This document shows positions 31,637-42,978 of a stretch of 64,000 nucleotides of DNA, piece by piece. Position numbers and translations under genes: made by a program. The notes below the pieces were generated by a model. The model was not told the DNA's origin, searched no databases, and was given only the letters and a program-made list of their open reading frames with translations. This DNA is from Corynespora cassiicola (taxonomy: Eukaryota; Ascomycota; Dothideomycetes; Pleosporales; Corynesporascaceae): positions 372,001 through 436,000 of the forward strand of contig JAEUWY010000016.1 in NCBI GenBank assembly GCA_022059125.1. Direction: 5' to 3'. Each line of letters starts with the position of its first letter. Positions within the stretch are counted from its first letter, which is position 1.

Positions 31637-33234
31637 TTGTTAGCCGCAACCCAGTGGGAAGGATCGACGATGGGAGCGTGAGTTACCTCGCAAGCACAGT
31701 GTTCAAAACGCAAGAGTCAAGTAAGGAAAGGCTCCGACCGTCTTGAGCAGTCGACGAGCCGGTGGGAGAAGAGACGAAAAGCAAGAAAGGCAAAAAAAAA
31801 AAAAAGACTGATAGTCGGCAGCGGCCAGGGATTAATGTAAGAGCTGCAGAGCACACAGCACTAAAGGTGTCAAGAGACGCGGGCAGTAGCAGAAGGCGAC
31901 TAACGGGACGACAGATGGGCAAGGGATAACTAAAATGGCGATCCAAGGGGCGCAGAGTGGCCCGGCCGCGGCCAGGTGTGGGGAGAGAGGGCAAAAGCGC
32001 ACGATGGCGACGTAGTGGGCTGGGTGCTCTCAACGCTTGAGTTCACCGCCCCAACGTGTTCTGCTGGGATGTGGTTCGGATAAGGAAAATCGGAAACACG
32101 ATAGGAATAGTGGACCCGCCGCGCAGAGTGCAGAACGGCAATGCTGAAATATTGGAAGCTGTGGTCTCTGTGGTCTCTGTGGCCTCCGCCCGCAGACAAA
32201 GGGGCGGCTACATAAGTCAGTCGCGGGCAGTGATGTCGCGGGCGCGCTGGCAGGGCCTTTCACATGTGCCGGCGACACAGGCCGGCAAGGCTGCAAAGGG
32301 GGGCCATTCACCAGCGGCAGCGTGTGGCAGCGAGCATCAGCTTGGCCTGACTTGTGACAGCCAGGGCGGGCGTGGTGGGCGTCGAGGGCCTCGAATGAAG
32401 TGGCAGCCTCGTTTCGTCTCCCACACCGCCAGCACAGGCGGCGGGCGCACTGCGGGAGGAAGCCGAATCAAATGACATAGCGACATCGGCCAAGGTCACC
32501 CGGGCCCGTCGCCGGGCAAGCTTAGGCGTGTTGCGTGCACCCAGGCCGTGTCTTCGCGAAGGGTCGAACGAGCCGTCGAGGCGCCCCGCGGGACAGCAGG
32601 CTCCGTGGTGACAGCTGAGAGGCGCCTGGAGACCATCGCGCAAGCCGCCTGCGGTGTTTTGCAGCCTCTTGCAGCGGGCAAACCATGGCAAACCATGCCT
32701 TGTGGCGGGCCCTGTCGAGAGCGGGGGCTGTGACTTGCTGGCGCGGTCGAGAGGGCCGGGACCCTGCCTTACGGCTTACCTGGCTCGCCTGGGAGGCCTG
32801 CCGCTGCAGACGCTGCGGTGGAGCTGGAGAGAGTGGTTGCAAGATCGAAGGATGGTGGGCGTGGTGCCAGTGGCCATGCGAGTGGTGCGGATGGGCCAGA
32901 CGGTGGCGCCAAGCCCCTGGCCACTGCACGTCGTCGGAAGGGCGACGCGCCAAACCATTGGGCCCGACGTCCAATGATCACATCACGAGGCGCTCACGCC
33001 CCGAAAGCTTCGCGCCGCGCTCGCCTGGCCGGCTAGGAGACTCCCGCATGCTGCCTCCAGCGAACTCTATTCTCAGCCTCTCGGTGAAACACCCGCCTGC
33101 GAACATCCCAATCATCTGCCCCCCTCCATCCATCGGCATGTCAATGTCACTCGCTCCGCTGGTCACGTCGTCCTGGTACCTGAATCATGGAGAGGCCGAG
33201 ACAGGTTGCTTTTGATTCTTTTTATAACCAGCGC
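31637..33234. other. Intergenic, GC-rich, no gene supported
   Basis: Contains a 14-A run (31792-31805) and a 9-bp tandem repeat (TGTGGTCTC, about three copies, 32160-32186). Many overlapping open frames on both strands between 32.3 and 33.2 kb reflect GC-richness; their translations are Arg/Trp/Cys-rich and unlike proteins. Confidence 0.45.
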
Positions 33235-34088
33235 CTACTGGATCTGGTGGTAAAAGTCCAGCATCAGCCTGCCCACTTCCTCATACGCCTCGAGACAGTG
33301 CCAGTGGCCCACCCCCTTCATCACCTCTAGCTTCTTTTCGCTGGTGCCCATCTCCTCGAACATCTTCTGGCAGCCCTCCAGCGGCGCCGACTTGTCCTCG
33401 TCACCCGCCAGGATCAGCACAGGGACCGCGATCTTGCCGTACTTGGGCGGTTTGGCATTGACAATGACCCTGCAGTTCGAAATGTACCCCGCCGGATCCT
33501 GTCCCAGAAGCAGCTCGCGGATGAAGGCCTTGGCCAGCGGAGACGCCGCCTTGCCCACGGCGGCGTAGGGCACCGTGTTTGCCATGGCGTCCATGCCCTC
33601 CTTCTGGACCGTCTCGATCCGCTTCTCGAATATCGGCACGATGCTGTCGTTGGGGTACACGGGGCCGACGAGGATGGCGGCGACGACACGATCGCTGCGT
33701 TCGGCGGCAAGGTGGGCTGCCACTATTCTGCAATATCGCGTCAGTATGTATCCATAGACTCCATCTGGGCCTTGAGCTCTACACACCCTCCCATGCTGTG
33801 CCCCACCACCACCGCCTTCGAAACCTCCAGCGCGTCCAAGATGGCGATGATATCATTCCCGAGGCTCTCGATACTTTGCTCAATCTGCGTGTATGGCGAC
33901 CGTCCTGCGCCCGTCGTGTCGAAGGTGATACACCGGAAGTTGTGCGCCTGCAGTCCCAAAGCTACTGCATGGTAGTAGTCCTGCGATGACCCAAGGCCAT
34001 GCATCAAGATGAACGTCTCGCGCTCATCCTTCGCCGGCTTGAGGTCGGTGTAGTGGATCTTCTTGGGTCCAATCTGGAGGAACGGCAT
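33235..34088 (-). CDS. Alpha/beta hydrolase, 3-oxoadipate enol-lactonase-like (264 aa)
   Basis: Exon 1 is 34088..33787 and exon 2 is 33727..33235. The 59-nt intron (donor GTGTGT, acceptor TTGCAG) splits the codon after HSMGG and restores GHSMGGIVAAHLAAERSDRV. Nucleophile elbow: GHSMGG with Ser near residue 98. Oxyanion-hole region: LMHGLGSSQDYYH. Acid: GDEDKSAPLEG. Catalytic His: GVGHWHCLEAYEE. The sequence is closest in feel to small cytosolic esterases/lactonases of the 3-oxoadipate enol-lactonase group. Substrate unknown. It lies about 2.8 kb from the catabolic-looking cluster but is separated from it by two family B loci, so membership is unclear. Confidence 0.85.
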
Positions 34089-34637
34089 CGTGGCTATAAG
34101 ATGTTGTTTGTGTGTGTGAGAGCAGGGGGCGATTCATAATAAATGGCAGCGTGTGCTCCCGTCGGGAGCGGATAAGTCCTCCGCCTATGCCCATATCCGA
34201 TGATGTCGCTGTGAGGTGGGACGGCGACGGCTGTGGCTGGTGCGTCGTCCCCTGATCCCTGGTTGCTGACTCATCTCGGGCAACCAACCAACCGTCACAC
34301 CCATCGACCACCACACCTTTCACGTGTTCAAGCAGTGACGTTTCTTTAGATCATCACAGTTTATTACACATAAAATCTATCTCCTCACACGATTTTTGGT
34401 CTTGGCGACCATGAAATGCGAGTTGTAAAACGAGCCAGCTACATGGGTCATGATCATTTACTACCTCCTATCTACCATCTATCTATCGTATCCCGGTCAC
34501 ACATGATTTCCCCGCTGCCAAGAGACTGCCCAAATACCTCCACAGAATATCCATTATGCAAATTCCTCTGCTAGCCGCCCGCAGATTGATATCCAATCAA
34601 TCTACTTCCCCAACTTGCAAGTCGCTGGAAACCGCCT
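34089..34637. other. Intergenic
   Basis: Leader of the hydrolase gene and 3' flank of the family B gene. Nothing recognised. Confidence 0.35.
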
Positions 34638-35303
34638 TCACCATTTAGGCTGCTCGAAAACCAATTCCGCGTTCACAATCGTCATCATGGAATCCAGCTT
34701 CGTCGCTCTGTACCATACAAGAAACTTTGCCAATTCCTCTGCTAAAGCTCCATCCTTCTCCTTCGTCTTGTCCTCCATGTGATACCGCAACAAGCTCCAA
34801 AAATGGCACATGTACTGGTCCGTGGCCTGGGGAGTCAAACTCTCCATGTGCTTATTGACTTCTTCTCGCACTTCCGACATGTACCAGATTTCCACAAGTT
34901 CATGGAATGTATCAATTCCCCTGATTAATGCCAGGAGTTCCACGAAGAGGTTCGATGCAGCAGAGCCCTTCCGCTCCTCCGCTTTGTACTTTGTGCTTTC
35001 TTGTAGCCATAACAACACGAGCGCCTGATACTGCTCGTCGGTGACCTTTTTGGAGTTGAACTTTTCTTCAAAGTTTATCATTTTGAATGGGTCTTTTGCT
35101 TTGTCATCATATTCAAGCTCGTCCGTCATCCTTTTCATCGCCAATTTCAGCCTAGTGGCGTTAGGGGTGTCGACGGGGGCTTTACTTGGGGTTCCAGTCT
35201 TCCATGGTAAAACCTTCCTTGCCCCTATGCCGGGTTTTGAGGTCGCCGCCCTTGGATCGGAATTCTTCTGGCTATCCGATGTGGTAAAATGTCGTGTTTT
35301 CAT
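34638..35303 (-). CDS. Family B unknown protein (221 aa)
   Basis: The frame is open to 35465, but the first 54 residues are low complexity; the ATG at 35303 (MKTRHFTTSD) is preferred. The N-terminus is Ser/Thr/Lys-rich. Family B pattern: TRLKLAMKRMTDELE, KDPFKMINFEEKF, EQYQALVLLWLQEST, LFVELLALIRGIDTFHELVE, and YMCHFWSLLRYHMEDK. The 'INFEEKF ... ALVLLW ... CHFW' order matches the broken neighbour at 35963 and, more loosely, the proteins at 52006-57179. No signal peptide or TM helix. TGAGTCA is at 35501-35507, upstream. Function unknown. Confidence 0.62.
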   Translation of the reverse strand: MKTRHFTTSDSQKNSDPRAATSKPGIGARKVLPWKTGTPSKAPVDTPNATRLKLAMKRMTDELEYDDKAKDPFKMINFEEKFNSKKVTDEQYQALVLLWLQESTKYKAEERKGSAASNLFVELLALIRGIDTFHELVEIWYMSEVREEVNKHMESLTPQATDQYMCHFWSLLRYHMEDKTKEKDGALAEELAKFLVWYRATKLDSMMTIVNAELVFEQPKW

Positions 35304-35962
35304 TGTAAGAGATTTCGGTGCTTGTTTTGTCGGTCTGTGAATAATTGGTTGTAATTGGAAAGAGTAAAAGTAAGTGTATGTGAAGTTATTCTGATGGTTG
35401 TTTTTCGGTGAAGGCGGTATACAGTTGCTGAAGGCATTATGTAGCATGCTGTGACACAGTTCCACCCTTAGAGCATAACTTGTTAATGGATTGATTGATT
35501 TGAGTCACGGTGCTTATGAAATGAGTCTTCCCAGCTCGACTATTGTGTCACAGGGAGGTGCTGCGCTACTTTCTAACTAAATTATCGACTCATCGAATGT
35601 ATTACTCGAACGATGACGAGTCGAGGTATCGTTCACAGAATCGACTGTTGTTGGAAGGATCAGCTCTAGGAGCGTTCTAGTTGTTATACAGCGACTGTTT
35701 TGGCCACATAACAAATACAGTCGCAATTATCACTCACTTAAACTATCATCTAATGCGATAAAATTTAAAAAAAAAAAAAAACTGGAAAATAAAGACACAA
35801 ACAGGATACGCCTATCTCATCACTGGTAACTTTTGTTATACCCGGTAGCTTGTTGCTTAATCCAAACATCCACAGATATATTCTAAGCGCTAAGCTTATA
35901 AGTCCACAAAATTCCATTAAATGCCATTAAAAGCTTTGAAGGCTTTCTTATTCTATATATAT
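35304..35962. other. AT-rich spacer with 15-A run
   Basis: TGAGTCA at 35501-35507, a homopolymer A15 at 35767-35781, and no coding signal. Same AT-rich texture as the family A islands. Confidence 0.4.
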
Positions 35963-36395
35963 TTAAAGTTGTTCATATTTATTCCCCATGATCTTAACTC
36001 TCTCATCTTCATCGCAGCTAAAGTCGTCAAGGCTCACAAATTTCGGTAGCTTCTCTTTTGCATACACCCTAATATGCTTCAAGTCGCTAGCCCATTTAAC
36101 TCTACACAATTTTCTCTTCTCATCTCCGTCTATCTCTATCTCCCTCGACATATCATATACAACACACCAAAAATGGCAAACACACTTCTCCATGGTAAAC
36201 ACCTTCTCCTTCAAAGCTACAACAATACCTTGCAATGGGGCGGTTTTAGAGAGCCTAAGTTCCTTCTTTATATGTTGAATCAGGAACATCTGTGCATCCT
36301 TGCCAAAATTAGAGAAGTCTGCTTCCAGGTCGATTTTCTGGAATTTGTCCGGATACTTTTTTTATAATACTGCCGATTGTTGAGGCCAGAGGCAT
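35963..36395 (-). pseudogene. Family B copy with frameshift in an A-run
   Basis: The downstream frame (ATG 36289 to stop 35963) encodes family B blocks including CVCHFWCVVYDMS. The reading stays in that frame upstream as KYPDKFQKIDLEADFSNFG, a match to the family block KDPFKMINFEEKFNSKKV, then hits a stop next to a run of seven T on + (36357-36363). In the adjacent frame the upstream sequence reads AMPLASTIGSIIKK from ATG 36395 (open to 36470), again family-like. One extra A in the run explains the break. It is therefore a decayed copy, or an assembly homopolymer error. A leader with TGAGTCA (36650-36656) survives upstream. Confidence 0.6.
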
Positions 36396-36915
36396 TGCAG
36401 CTTTGCTGTAGTTTTCTGCTTTTCTCGAAATTCTGGGAGTTGTTTCTTTGTATCTTTTAGAGTACAAGCTTTAGATGTGTATCCTAGTTCTCGATGATAT
36501 TTGGGTCTCCAGGTACTGGTAGTAATTCAGTGTGGCGTTGATAGATGGTAAAATCATGAATTTAGTATTGGAAAAAGATCAGGGGATGTTGTGAGGTGTT
36601 GAAAAGCTACCTGTTGTTGACTCCAAGCTTTTTTTAGTCATCCACTCAATGAGTCAATATAAACCACGATATCTGTCAAATGGTACTGTGGCTGCAAAAA
36701 AAAGTGGAAATGCGAAAGAATCATTTACAAGTCACATAAGTGACACAGAGTTGACACTCCGATACAAAGAACTATTCTTGTCCTATCTTGATGCACTGAA
36801 TATTTTCAAAAACCACCTGTGGGGTTAGTCATAGTCTACCAGAGTTAAATGAAATTTTTTCACAATTTAATTGTGATTCATTTTGGCTTTTACGTCTTTG
36901 AAGTTATTTGCCAAA
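36396..36915. other. AT-rich spacer and remnant 5' region of the broken family B copy
   Basis: The frame of the broken copy remains open to 36470. TGAGTCA lies at 36650-36656 beside a TTTATA-type box on the minus strand. Nothing else is recognised before the monooxygenase stop at 36916. Confidence 0.35.
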
Positions 36916-38300
36916 TCAGAATTTCCCAGCATCCATCTGAGCTAGATAGTCTCTTATCCCGCTATATGTGAAATTGTACTGAATATTTGCCCACACGATC
37001 TCAGGTGTTTTATTATCGTGAACGCTGCGCGTAATGTTCTGAACCTTGGTTGCCCTCGAGCGGCGAGCTCGATCAAAATCGCGCAGCACTTCTCCCACTC
37101 CGTCCCGGCTGACCTCTTGATCGATGAATAGACTTAAGCCTTCTCCATCTTCTATAGCCTGAGATGCTCCTTGCCCTTGATCTGGAGTCATGGCGTGAGC
37201 GGCATCTCCTATGAGTAACACTCTGCCCTTGAAGTATGTGTCTAGCGGGTCGTGATCCCTGAGTTCCCACAACTTCATGTTTTCTGCTTGCCTATCGTTC
37301 ATGTTTGGTTAGATCCATCCTTTGTTTGAAGGTTCTGTAGGGCAACTTACTCAAGAAGTGGCCGCACATAAAAGTCGCCAAATACTCTCAACAAATCTTC
37401 TCTTTTGCCCGGGGATGACCATGAGTGGGCGAGTGGAAGGTCAATGAGCTGGTTAGAAGCGATGCAACCGATATTGAGAAGTTCTTGATTACGGCAAGGA
37501 TAAGTAACGATCGAACGACCATCATGTGCAACACGAATAGTCAGTACTGCGGCCCGTGATGGATCGAGTAGCAAGGACTCTGATGACGCCTTCATCACAG
37601 CGTCGCGCGGAAGGACAAATCGGAACATTGATGTTCCTGCTGATCGAGGGCAATCGGCTTCCTCGCCAACAACCTTGGAACGTAAGGTAGATTTTATGCC
37701 ATCGGCCCCTACCATGTGTAAGCAAAAACTCTCTACATTCACAATAGATGTAGGGACTAATTCACCAATGACCAAATCTGAATGGAAAACGCTTCCGTCC
37801 TTGAGCAGGACATCTCCGGCTTCAACATCGACATCGGCCACGTCGGAGTTCCAGATCACATTTGCAGGTTGGCCAGAAACCCCCAAATCGTTTGATGGTG
37901 CCGTCGCCAATCTTAGGAGTTCGTTCCACAAATCGATGCGGTGCACCACATGCCAATCGCCACCGAAGATTTGCCTGATGTTGGAGACATCCTGCTCTTT
38001 GACCACATTGCCCTTGTGGTCTAGAGTATGGACCGTGCCCAAGTTGAGTGCGCCACATCGCTTGGGGTCCCACCCGTACTGACGGAGGATCTTGGCTGCG
38101 TTGGGGCCTGGCGTTACAGCAGCGCCAACCTCATTCCCTGGAGTGGAGATACATTATCATTATATTTCCAGATGAAAGTATACAGGTGAGAAATACACAC
38201 CACCGCCTGATCGTTCCAGAATGGTAACGTCATGCTTCTCTCGCAAGACGCGTGCGGCAAAGAGTCCGGCGATACCGCCGCCAATGATGATGACCTTCAT
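36916..38300 (-). CDS. FAD-dependent aromatic monooxygenase, salicylate-hydroxylase type (401 aa, four exons)
   Basis: Exons: 38300..38201, 38137..37766, 37708..37351, 37291..36916. The introns have donors GTGTGT, GTGAAT and GTAAGT, and each junction restores a motif. Residues 1-33 hold the FAD dinucleotide fold MKVIIIGGGIAGLFAARVL. The second junction rebuilds DLVIGADGIKST, the DG motif, near residue 158. The last exon has GRVLLIGDAAHAMTPDQGQG, the GD motif binding FAD ribityl, near residue 305. This order defines group A flavin hydroxylases (salicylate, 6-hydroxynicotinate and related substrates), which use NAD(P)H and O2 to hydroxylate aromatic rings. It is divergent from the dehydratase gene across a promoter with two CTCGGAGG sites. 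The upstream in-frame ATG at 38363 is less likely than 38300. Confidence 0.88.
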
Positions 38301-38964
38301 GCTGAATATCGCTTGTTTATTGCGAGCTGACGATGTGAAAGATGTATAAGGATTGCGGAGCACCCGCCTAGAACAATAAGATGTGCGAAGAAGGGCTGAA
38401 ACAATGGTATGTGGGGAAAGACAAGACTGCCCGAACTCGATATTAGACCGGACAAACTAGCCAGAGATACTATATCGCGCAGCAAAAAACTTTGATCAAA
38501 CATTCCCTCCAATGCTCCAAGGCATTTTTACTCGGAGGTAGCTTTGCTCGGAGGCGTTGTTGGCCGCGGAGCCCGAACCCCGGTCTACCTCCTCACCCGC
38601 ATCCGATTGGCTGAGACGGTCGGATCGCGTTGCATCACCATCTGAGCCGAAGGTGGGGGAGGACCGAGCTGCAACGCAAGCAAGCTGTCAACTCAATGCC
38701 GACCTGTCTTCGATAGAAAGTGGAGATATGCAAATATGGAAATGGTCCTATACTGTTTGCAGAGCAGCATAGCGTGTACTTGCAATGCCAATGCCCGATA
38801 ACGGACAGGATGCAGATCTCCAAGACCCCTCACGCCTAGCCGGCAATGAGGAAGCTATCTAGATCATGGTCCATCATCGTGATAAAAATTTTTCTAAATA
38901 GCCTACACATTCGCTGTTTCTCTTCCCTTGCCGATATTCCATCTGAGTAATTGTCCTTGTCAAT
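38301..38964. promoter_or_regulatory. Divergent promoter with paired CTCGGAGG elements
   Basis: CTCGGAGG occurs at 38531-38538 and again at 38547-38554 (16-bp spacing). Related CTCGG/CTCCGAG elements are in two other divergent promoters of the cluster (42671-42751 and 46198-46211). CGG triplets are the usual half-site of Zn2Cys6 factors such as the one encoded at 48220-51300. Assignment to that factor is inference. Confidence 0.45.
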
Positions 38965-40140
38965 ATGGTTTCTCCACCGATTATCAAGTCAGTTGCGCCG
39001 TTGCACGTAGGCCAGTTTCTATTCGTGCGAATAGAAACAGAAACCGGCGTGGTTGGATGGGGAGAATCTGGAGTATGGGGGCATATCGAAGCTGGTGCAA
39101 CGGCAGTGAGCCGCTTTGCAGAATACTTGGTTGGCAAGTCCGCATTCGACATCGAGCACCACTGGAACGTCATGCACCGATTCAGCTACTTCCAAGGCAT
39201 GGCCATCAACGCTGCCATCTCCGGAATCGATATTGCGCTATGGGATATCAAAGGAAAAGTACTAGGAGTACCCGTCTGGGAGCTCCTGGGCGGAGCGTGC
39301 AGGAAGAAGGCTCGCGTTTACGGACACATCTACGAGAAAACGATTGAGGGAGTTTTGAGCGAGTGCAAGAGAAAGATGGAGCTTGGGTACACCGCTTTCG
39401 GACATATCAATCCTTTCCTGGACGAGGGGCACGATCAGGTTTACTTCAAGACGCATATCAAGAAGATGGAAGATGCAGCCGACAACGTGCGCCGGATGCG
39501 AGAAGTCGTAGGGGACAAGGTGGATCTGCTCGTTGAACTGCATCGTCGCTTGACCCCAGCCGAAGCCATCACCTTTTCCAACATGATCAAGGAGTATAGA
39601 CCCATGTTTGTCGAAGATCCAGTTCGTCCAGAAAGCGCAGATGCCATGGCACGTGTGGCAGACCGAATTGCTGTGCCGATTGCCACTGGAGAGCGATTCA
39701 GCACCATCTACGAATTCCAGGCCCATTTGTCACGCAATGCTCTCGAGTATGTTCGTGTCGATGTAGCCCTTTGCGGTGGCATCACTGGAGCAAAGAAAGT
39801 TGCGGCAATGGCTGAGGCTCACAACGTCCAAGTCGTTCCCCACAATCCGCTTTCGCCGATCGGACTGGCAGCTTGTCTTCAAATCGCAGCCAGCGTACCT
39901 AATTTTGCCATCCAAGAATATGCGACTGGATTCGAGAGTGGTGTGTTTACATCTTCGTTGGATCACCTAGGCAGCAATGTTGTTGACTTTGTGCCCAAAG
40001 TGGAGAAGGGCTTTGTCGATATTCCCACTGGTCCTGGAATTGGGGCCAATGTCTTGGAGAATGCCCAAGAAATTCGACCTCCTTTCAGACAGCCAATGCA
40101 TATGAGGCCGCATTATGATGGTTTTGTGGTAGATCAGTGA
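38965..40140 (+). CDS. Enolase-superfamily sugar-acid dehydratase (galactonate/gluconate dehydratase-like, 391 aa)
   Basis: A mandelate racemase/muconate-lactonising subgroup protein. The N-terminal capping domain has VRIETETGVVGWGESG, then GIDIALWDIKGK at the barrel start. Barrel-end ligands visible: DLLVELHRRLTP (first metal ligand as ExH rather than the commoner DxN/DxH, with a catalytic-type His), FVEDPVRPE near residue 216, IATGERFST near 240, and VVPHNPLSPIG with the second active-site His. The family abstracts an alpha-proton from a carboxylate, here most likely dehydrating an aldonate to a 2-keto-3-deoxy sugar acid. Substrate assignment is tentative; cycloisomerase activity on a ring-fission product would also fit the cluster. 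Single exon. Confidence 0.85.
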   Translation: MVSPPIIKSVAPLHVGQFLFVRIETETGVVGWGESGVWGHIEAGATAVSRFAEYLVGKSAFDIEHHWNVMHRFSYFQGMAINAAISGIDIALWDIKGKVLGVPVWELLGGACRKKARVYGHIYEKTIEGVLSECKRKMELGYTAFGHINPFLDEGHDQVYFKTHIKKMEDAADNVRRMREVVGDKVDLLVELHRRLTPAEAITFSNMIKEYRPMFVEDPVRPESADAMARVADRIAVPIATGERFSTIYEFQAHLSRNALEYVRVDVALCGGITGAKKVAAMAEAHNVQVVPHNPLSPIGLAACLQIAASVPNFAIQEYATGFESGVFTSSLDHLGSNVVDFVPKVEKGFVDIPTGPGIGANVLENAQEIRPPFRQPMHMRPHYDGFVVDQ

Positions 40141-40612
40141 CGAGGATGAAGAATGCAACGCATCTTGCTGTATTTAGATGAGCTAGGGTGGTAAATCTTC
40201 ACCAATCAATCGAAATTCATGAAGTTTTATCTATTTTCTAATGTAAAAAAAAACATTTAAAGGAACATGTCGTATATAATCTTGACTGGAGGGAGGAATC
40301 TTCTATTAAGAAAGCCAAATTTTGGGTCGAAATAACGACAAAGGTCACACCCCTGATGCCAGGAGCGGTTGTTTCATCCATTTGGCTTGCACATTAATTG
40401 ATGAAATTAAATATCAAATAAAAAAGTGATACCCAATGGATTTCTAATCAAATACTGTATAACCTCTATGTTTGGGTTGTCTCCAAAGCACGTAGACCAT
40501 ATTCTTCATCACAACGTAGGTGACCAATAGAGCTCAAAAGCTGAGGTAGACACATAGGGATCGAAAACCTCTACAAGAATGAACTGGGGACGCATATTTT
40601 ATTCTCATCTAT
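40141..40612. other. Convergent intergenic region
   Basis: 3' flanks of two convergent cluster genes, AT-rich, nothing recognised. Confidence 0.35.
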
Positions 40613-42515
40613 CTAGCTAGGAATCACCGGAAGCGTGACATAGTTGACATGGTTTGGTCCAAAATGCAAATGATTCATACCGGCAAATCGCTCTTCAGTT
40701 CTAAATGAACAAGGTTAGCTTCGTAAAACCACATTAACACAGAATAATGGGACACCCAGACATACCTTTCTCCACCCTCATGGACAAATGGTCCAATACC
40801 TCCAGAATCGCCACCGCTGATCTCTATGGAAATTTTCTCTCCAGGCAAAACCACAACATTCGTTGGCCAGATTTCAATATCGATTGGGTATACTTCACCA
40901 GGAATAACGGGCAGGACATCCGTGGAGAAGTAATCGCGGTGTGGTCTGTAGTCGCGATGATTGAGGTGCTCCGTATTCACCTTCCGTAGGCTCACCCTCT
41001 GGCACCCTCGGGTGACGACTGCGGGATCTCCGATAGTACCAGTGAATACCTTCTCATTACCTTCGGCATCCCATTGGCGCATAGTCATGAATATATCAAT
41101 ATCCTTCGGCACCGTACCTCCTGGATTGCGAGTAACAGACACATTGACGTGAGCGAGGATATGACCTGTGATTTCAGTCTCCTTTTTGAATGGATCTGTA
41201 ATGAAACGGTGAAACACTGGGTCGCTATTTTTGGTCAAGGCTGGATAAGAAAGTCGTTCATGGACACCAATAGCGGGATTTGCTGGGTTCCATGAAAGCT
41301 CGGGACTCAAAAAGTACTTGGTGTAGCATGTGTTGGGTAGAGGCCACTCCGGTGCAGTTTTCCAGGGGAAAATCTCGCCTGCTGCGGAACCATGGCTTTT
41401 GTAATCGACGGGTCCCTTGCGAGCCTGGTATGTGACCTTAGGCTGATTTCCTTTGGTCCAGCCTGCATAGTCGTTGTCCTTCAAGAAAGCAGATAGGAAG
41501 CTCTTCTGCGTTTCAATTTCGGGTTCGGCATAAAAAGGAAGATCGTGTCGTCCACTGCCCACGCGGAGGAACTTGTGGCGTGAACCAGCAAGCATGTAGC
41601 CCTCGATGTTCCCACGGAGATGGATGACGAGATTACTCCAATTGCCAAATGAGAGAAGAGGCACCTCGATATCCTCGAGGTTGTAGTCGCGTGACGCGTA
41701 GTACTCATCGTCTCGGAAAAAAGCATGGAGATTGTCAATGTCTTGATCTGCTCGGTTCTGCTTTAACTCCTCATCGCTCAGATCACCCTCAATCGTATCG
41801 GGTCCACGTTGGTTTTTTGAGCGACCTGGAAGACCGTACTGGTTTGATCGTGCTTGTTTACCCATCCAAAACTGAAGAAAAGGCTCGAGCACAATTCCGC
41901 CGTGACGACAGCGATCGCGATAATAATCGGCCATACCTTCATATGGCACAATACAAGCAAGTCCGCGTGGACGACGAGCTGCTACCCTCCACTGACTACC
42001 AGCAAAGTAGCTAATGCCCAAAAGACCAATCTTCCCATTTGACCATGGTTGATCAGCCGCCCACTCAATAAGCTCGGCGAATGCATCGGATGTGGAGGCA
42101 GACATGGTATCCATAAAGCCTGGGGATTGGCCACAGCCGATCTCATCGGCGCGCACCACGGCAAATCCCTGTGAAGTCCAATACTTTGGGTCCGGTACTT
42201 CGAAGCAGGAGTGCTCCGACTTTTGGTTGGGATTGACGCCCTCGTAAGAATGAGGTAAGAACCTTCAAAACTTGTCAGGAGTTGATATGACCGCTGATAA
42301 TATTTTGCTTACTCAGAATAGTGAGTGTCCTTGCCATATGGTCCATAAGTCATGATGACAGGGACTTCGTCGGTACTTTTCGGTCTGTAGACATTACATC
42401 TAATGAGGGCTCCTTTTCCCACCGTTTTTGGCTTCACAGTCACATTCTGCTCGAATATATACGAGAAAGATGTCTCATCGACCGTAGTAATATCTTCTTT
42501 GATCTTGTTAGGCAT
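40613..42515 (-). CDS. CocE/NonD (X-Pro dipeptidyl-peptidase S15-like) hydrolase (595 aa, three exons)
   Basis: Exons: 42515..42313, 42262..40766, 40700..40613. The first intron (GTAAGC...GAAG) joins HYSE to FLPHSYEGVN. The last (GTATGT, CTAAC branch, TTTAG) replaces a run-on tail with RTEERFAGMNHLHFGPNHV and a finish in VTLPVIPS, the usual C-terminus of this family. Nucleophile motif GISYFAGSQ, Ser near residue 152; region IVPYEGMADYYRD; His candidate in GSGRHDLPFY. The C-terminal half is the jelly-roll domain of S15/CocE enzymes (HVNVSVTRNPGG, IDIEIWPTNVVVLPGEKI). Members hydrolyse esters or amides, often of aromatic acyl groups. Substrate unknown. It is divergent from the dioxygenase gene. 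Confidence 0.86.
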
Positions 42516-42978
42516 TTTCTTGTCTGTAAATTCGTGCCGACAAAACGGGGTCCAGTAAAAGAGGTGGCGGAAAAGGAGAGCAGAATAATCTTTCAATGGC
42601 AGGTAAATCCGCAAGTACGAAATAGATTCTCTACATATCCTTAACCTTGAGTCGTGTTCCTCGATCAACCCCTCCGAGTCGGCATGCTCCGTGCACGCAT
42701 GTTGCATGGGTGCGGACGGAGCACTCGGGAACAGCACTCGGGAACAAAACTCGGATGAGGGCGCTCTCGGCCCCGCAATCGTGGCAGTCCCCACCTTCAT
42801 TTTCGGAAGATCATCAGCATGGGTTAGTATATGCAGCAAAGTAGTAGAGACCAATTGATGTCTTACGCATCCTACAGTGACGGGCGCCCTTGGCCTTCAC
42901 TTCATTGATAGAGGTAGTCGTTCAAAACGCGGTGTGCCGAAAAAAGCTCTCATCTATCACTCCTTCACAGAATACGAA
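42516..42978. promoter_or_regulatory. Divergent promoter with CTCGG elements and a 13-bp tandem repeat
   Basis: CCTCCGAG at 42671-42678; the 13-mer GCACTCGGGAACA twice in perfect tandem (42721-42733 and 42734-42746), followed immediately by AAACTCGGATG. Three CTCGG cores thus lie within 30 bp. The arrangement looks like a multi-site operator for a CGG-binding regulator. Confidence 0.5.

Noticed and set aside
32298..33215. Multiple overlapping open frames on both strands
   Set aside because: GC-rich sequence lacks stop codons by composition; translations are Trp/Arg/Cys-rich and unlike proteins, with no splice or start support.
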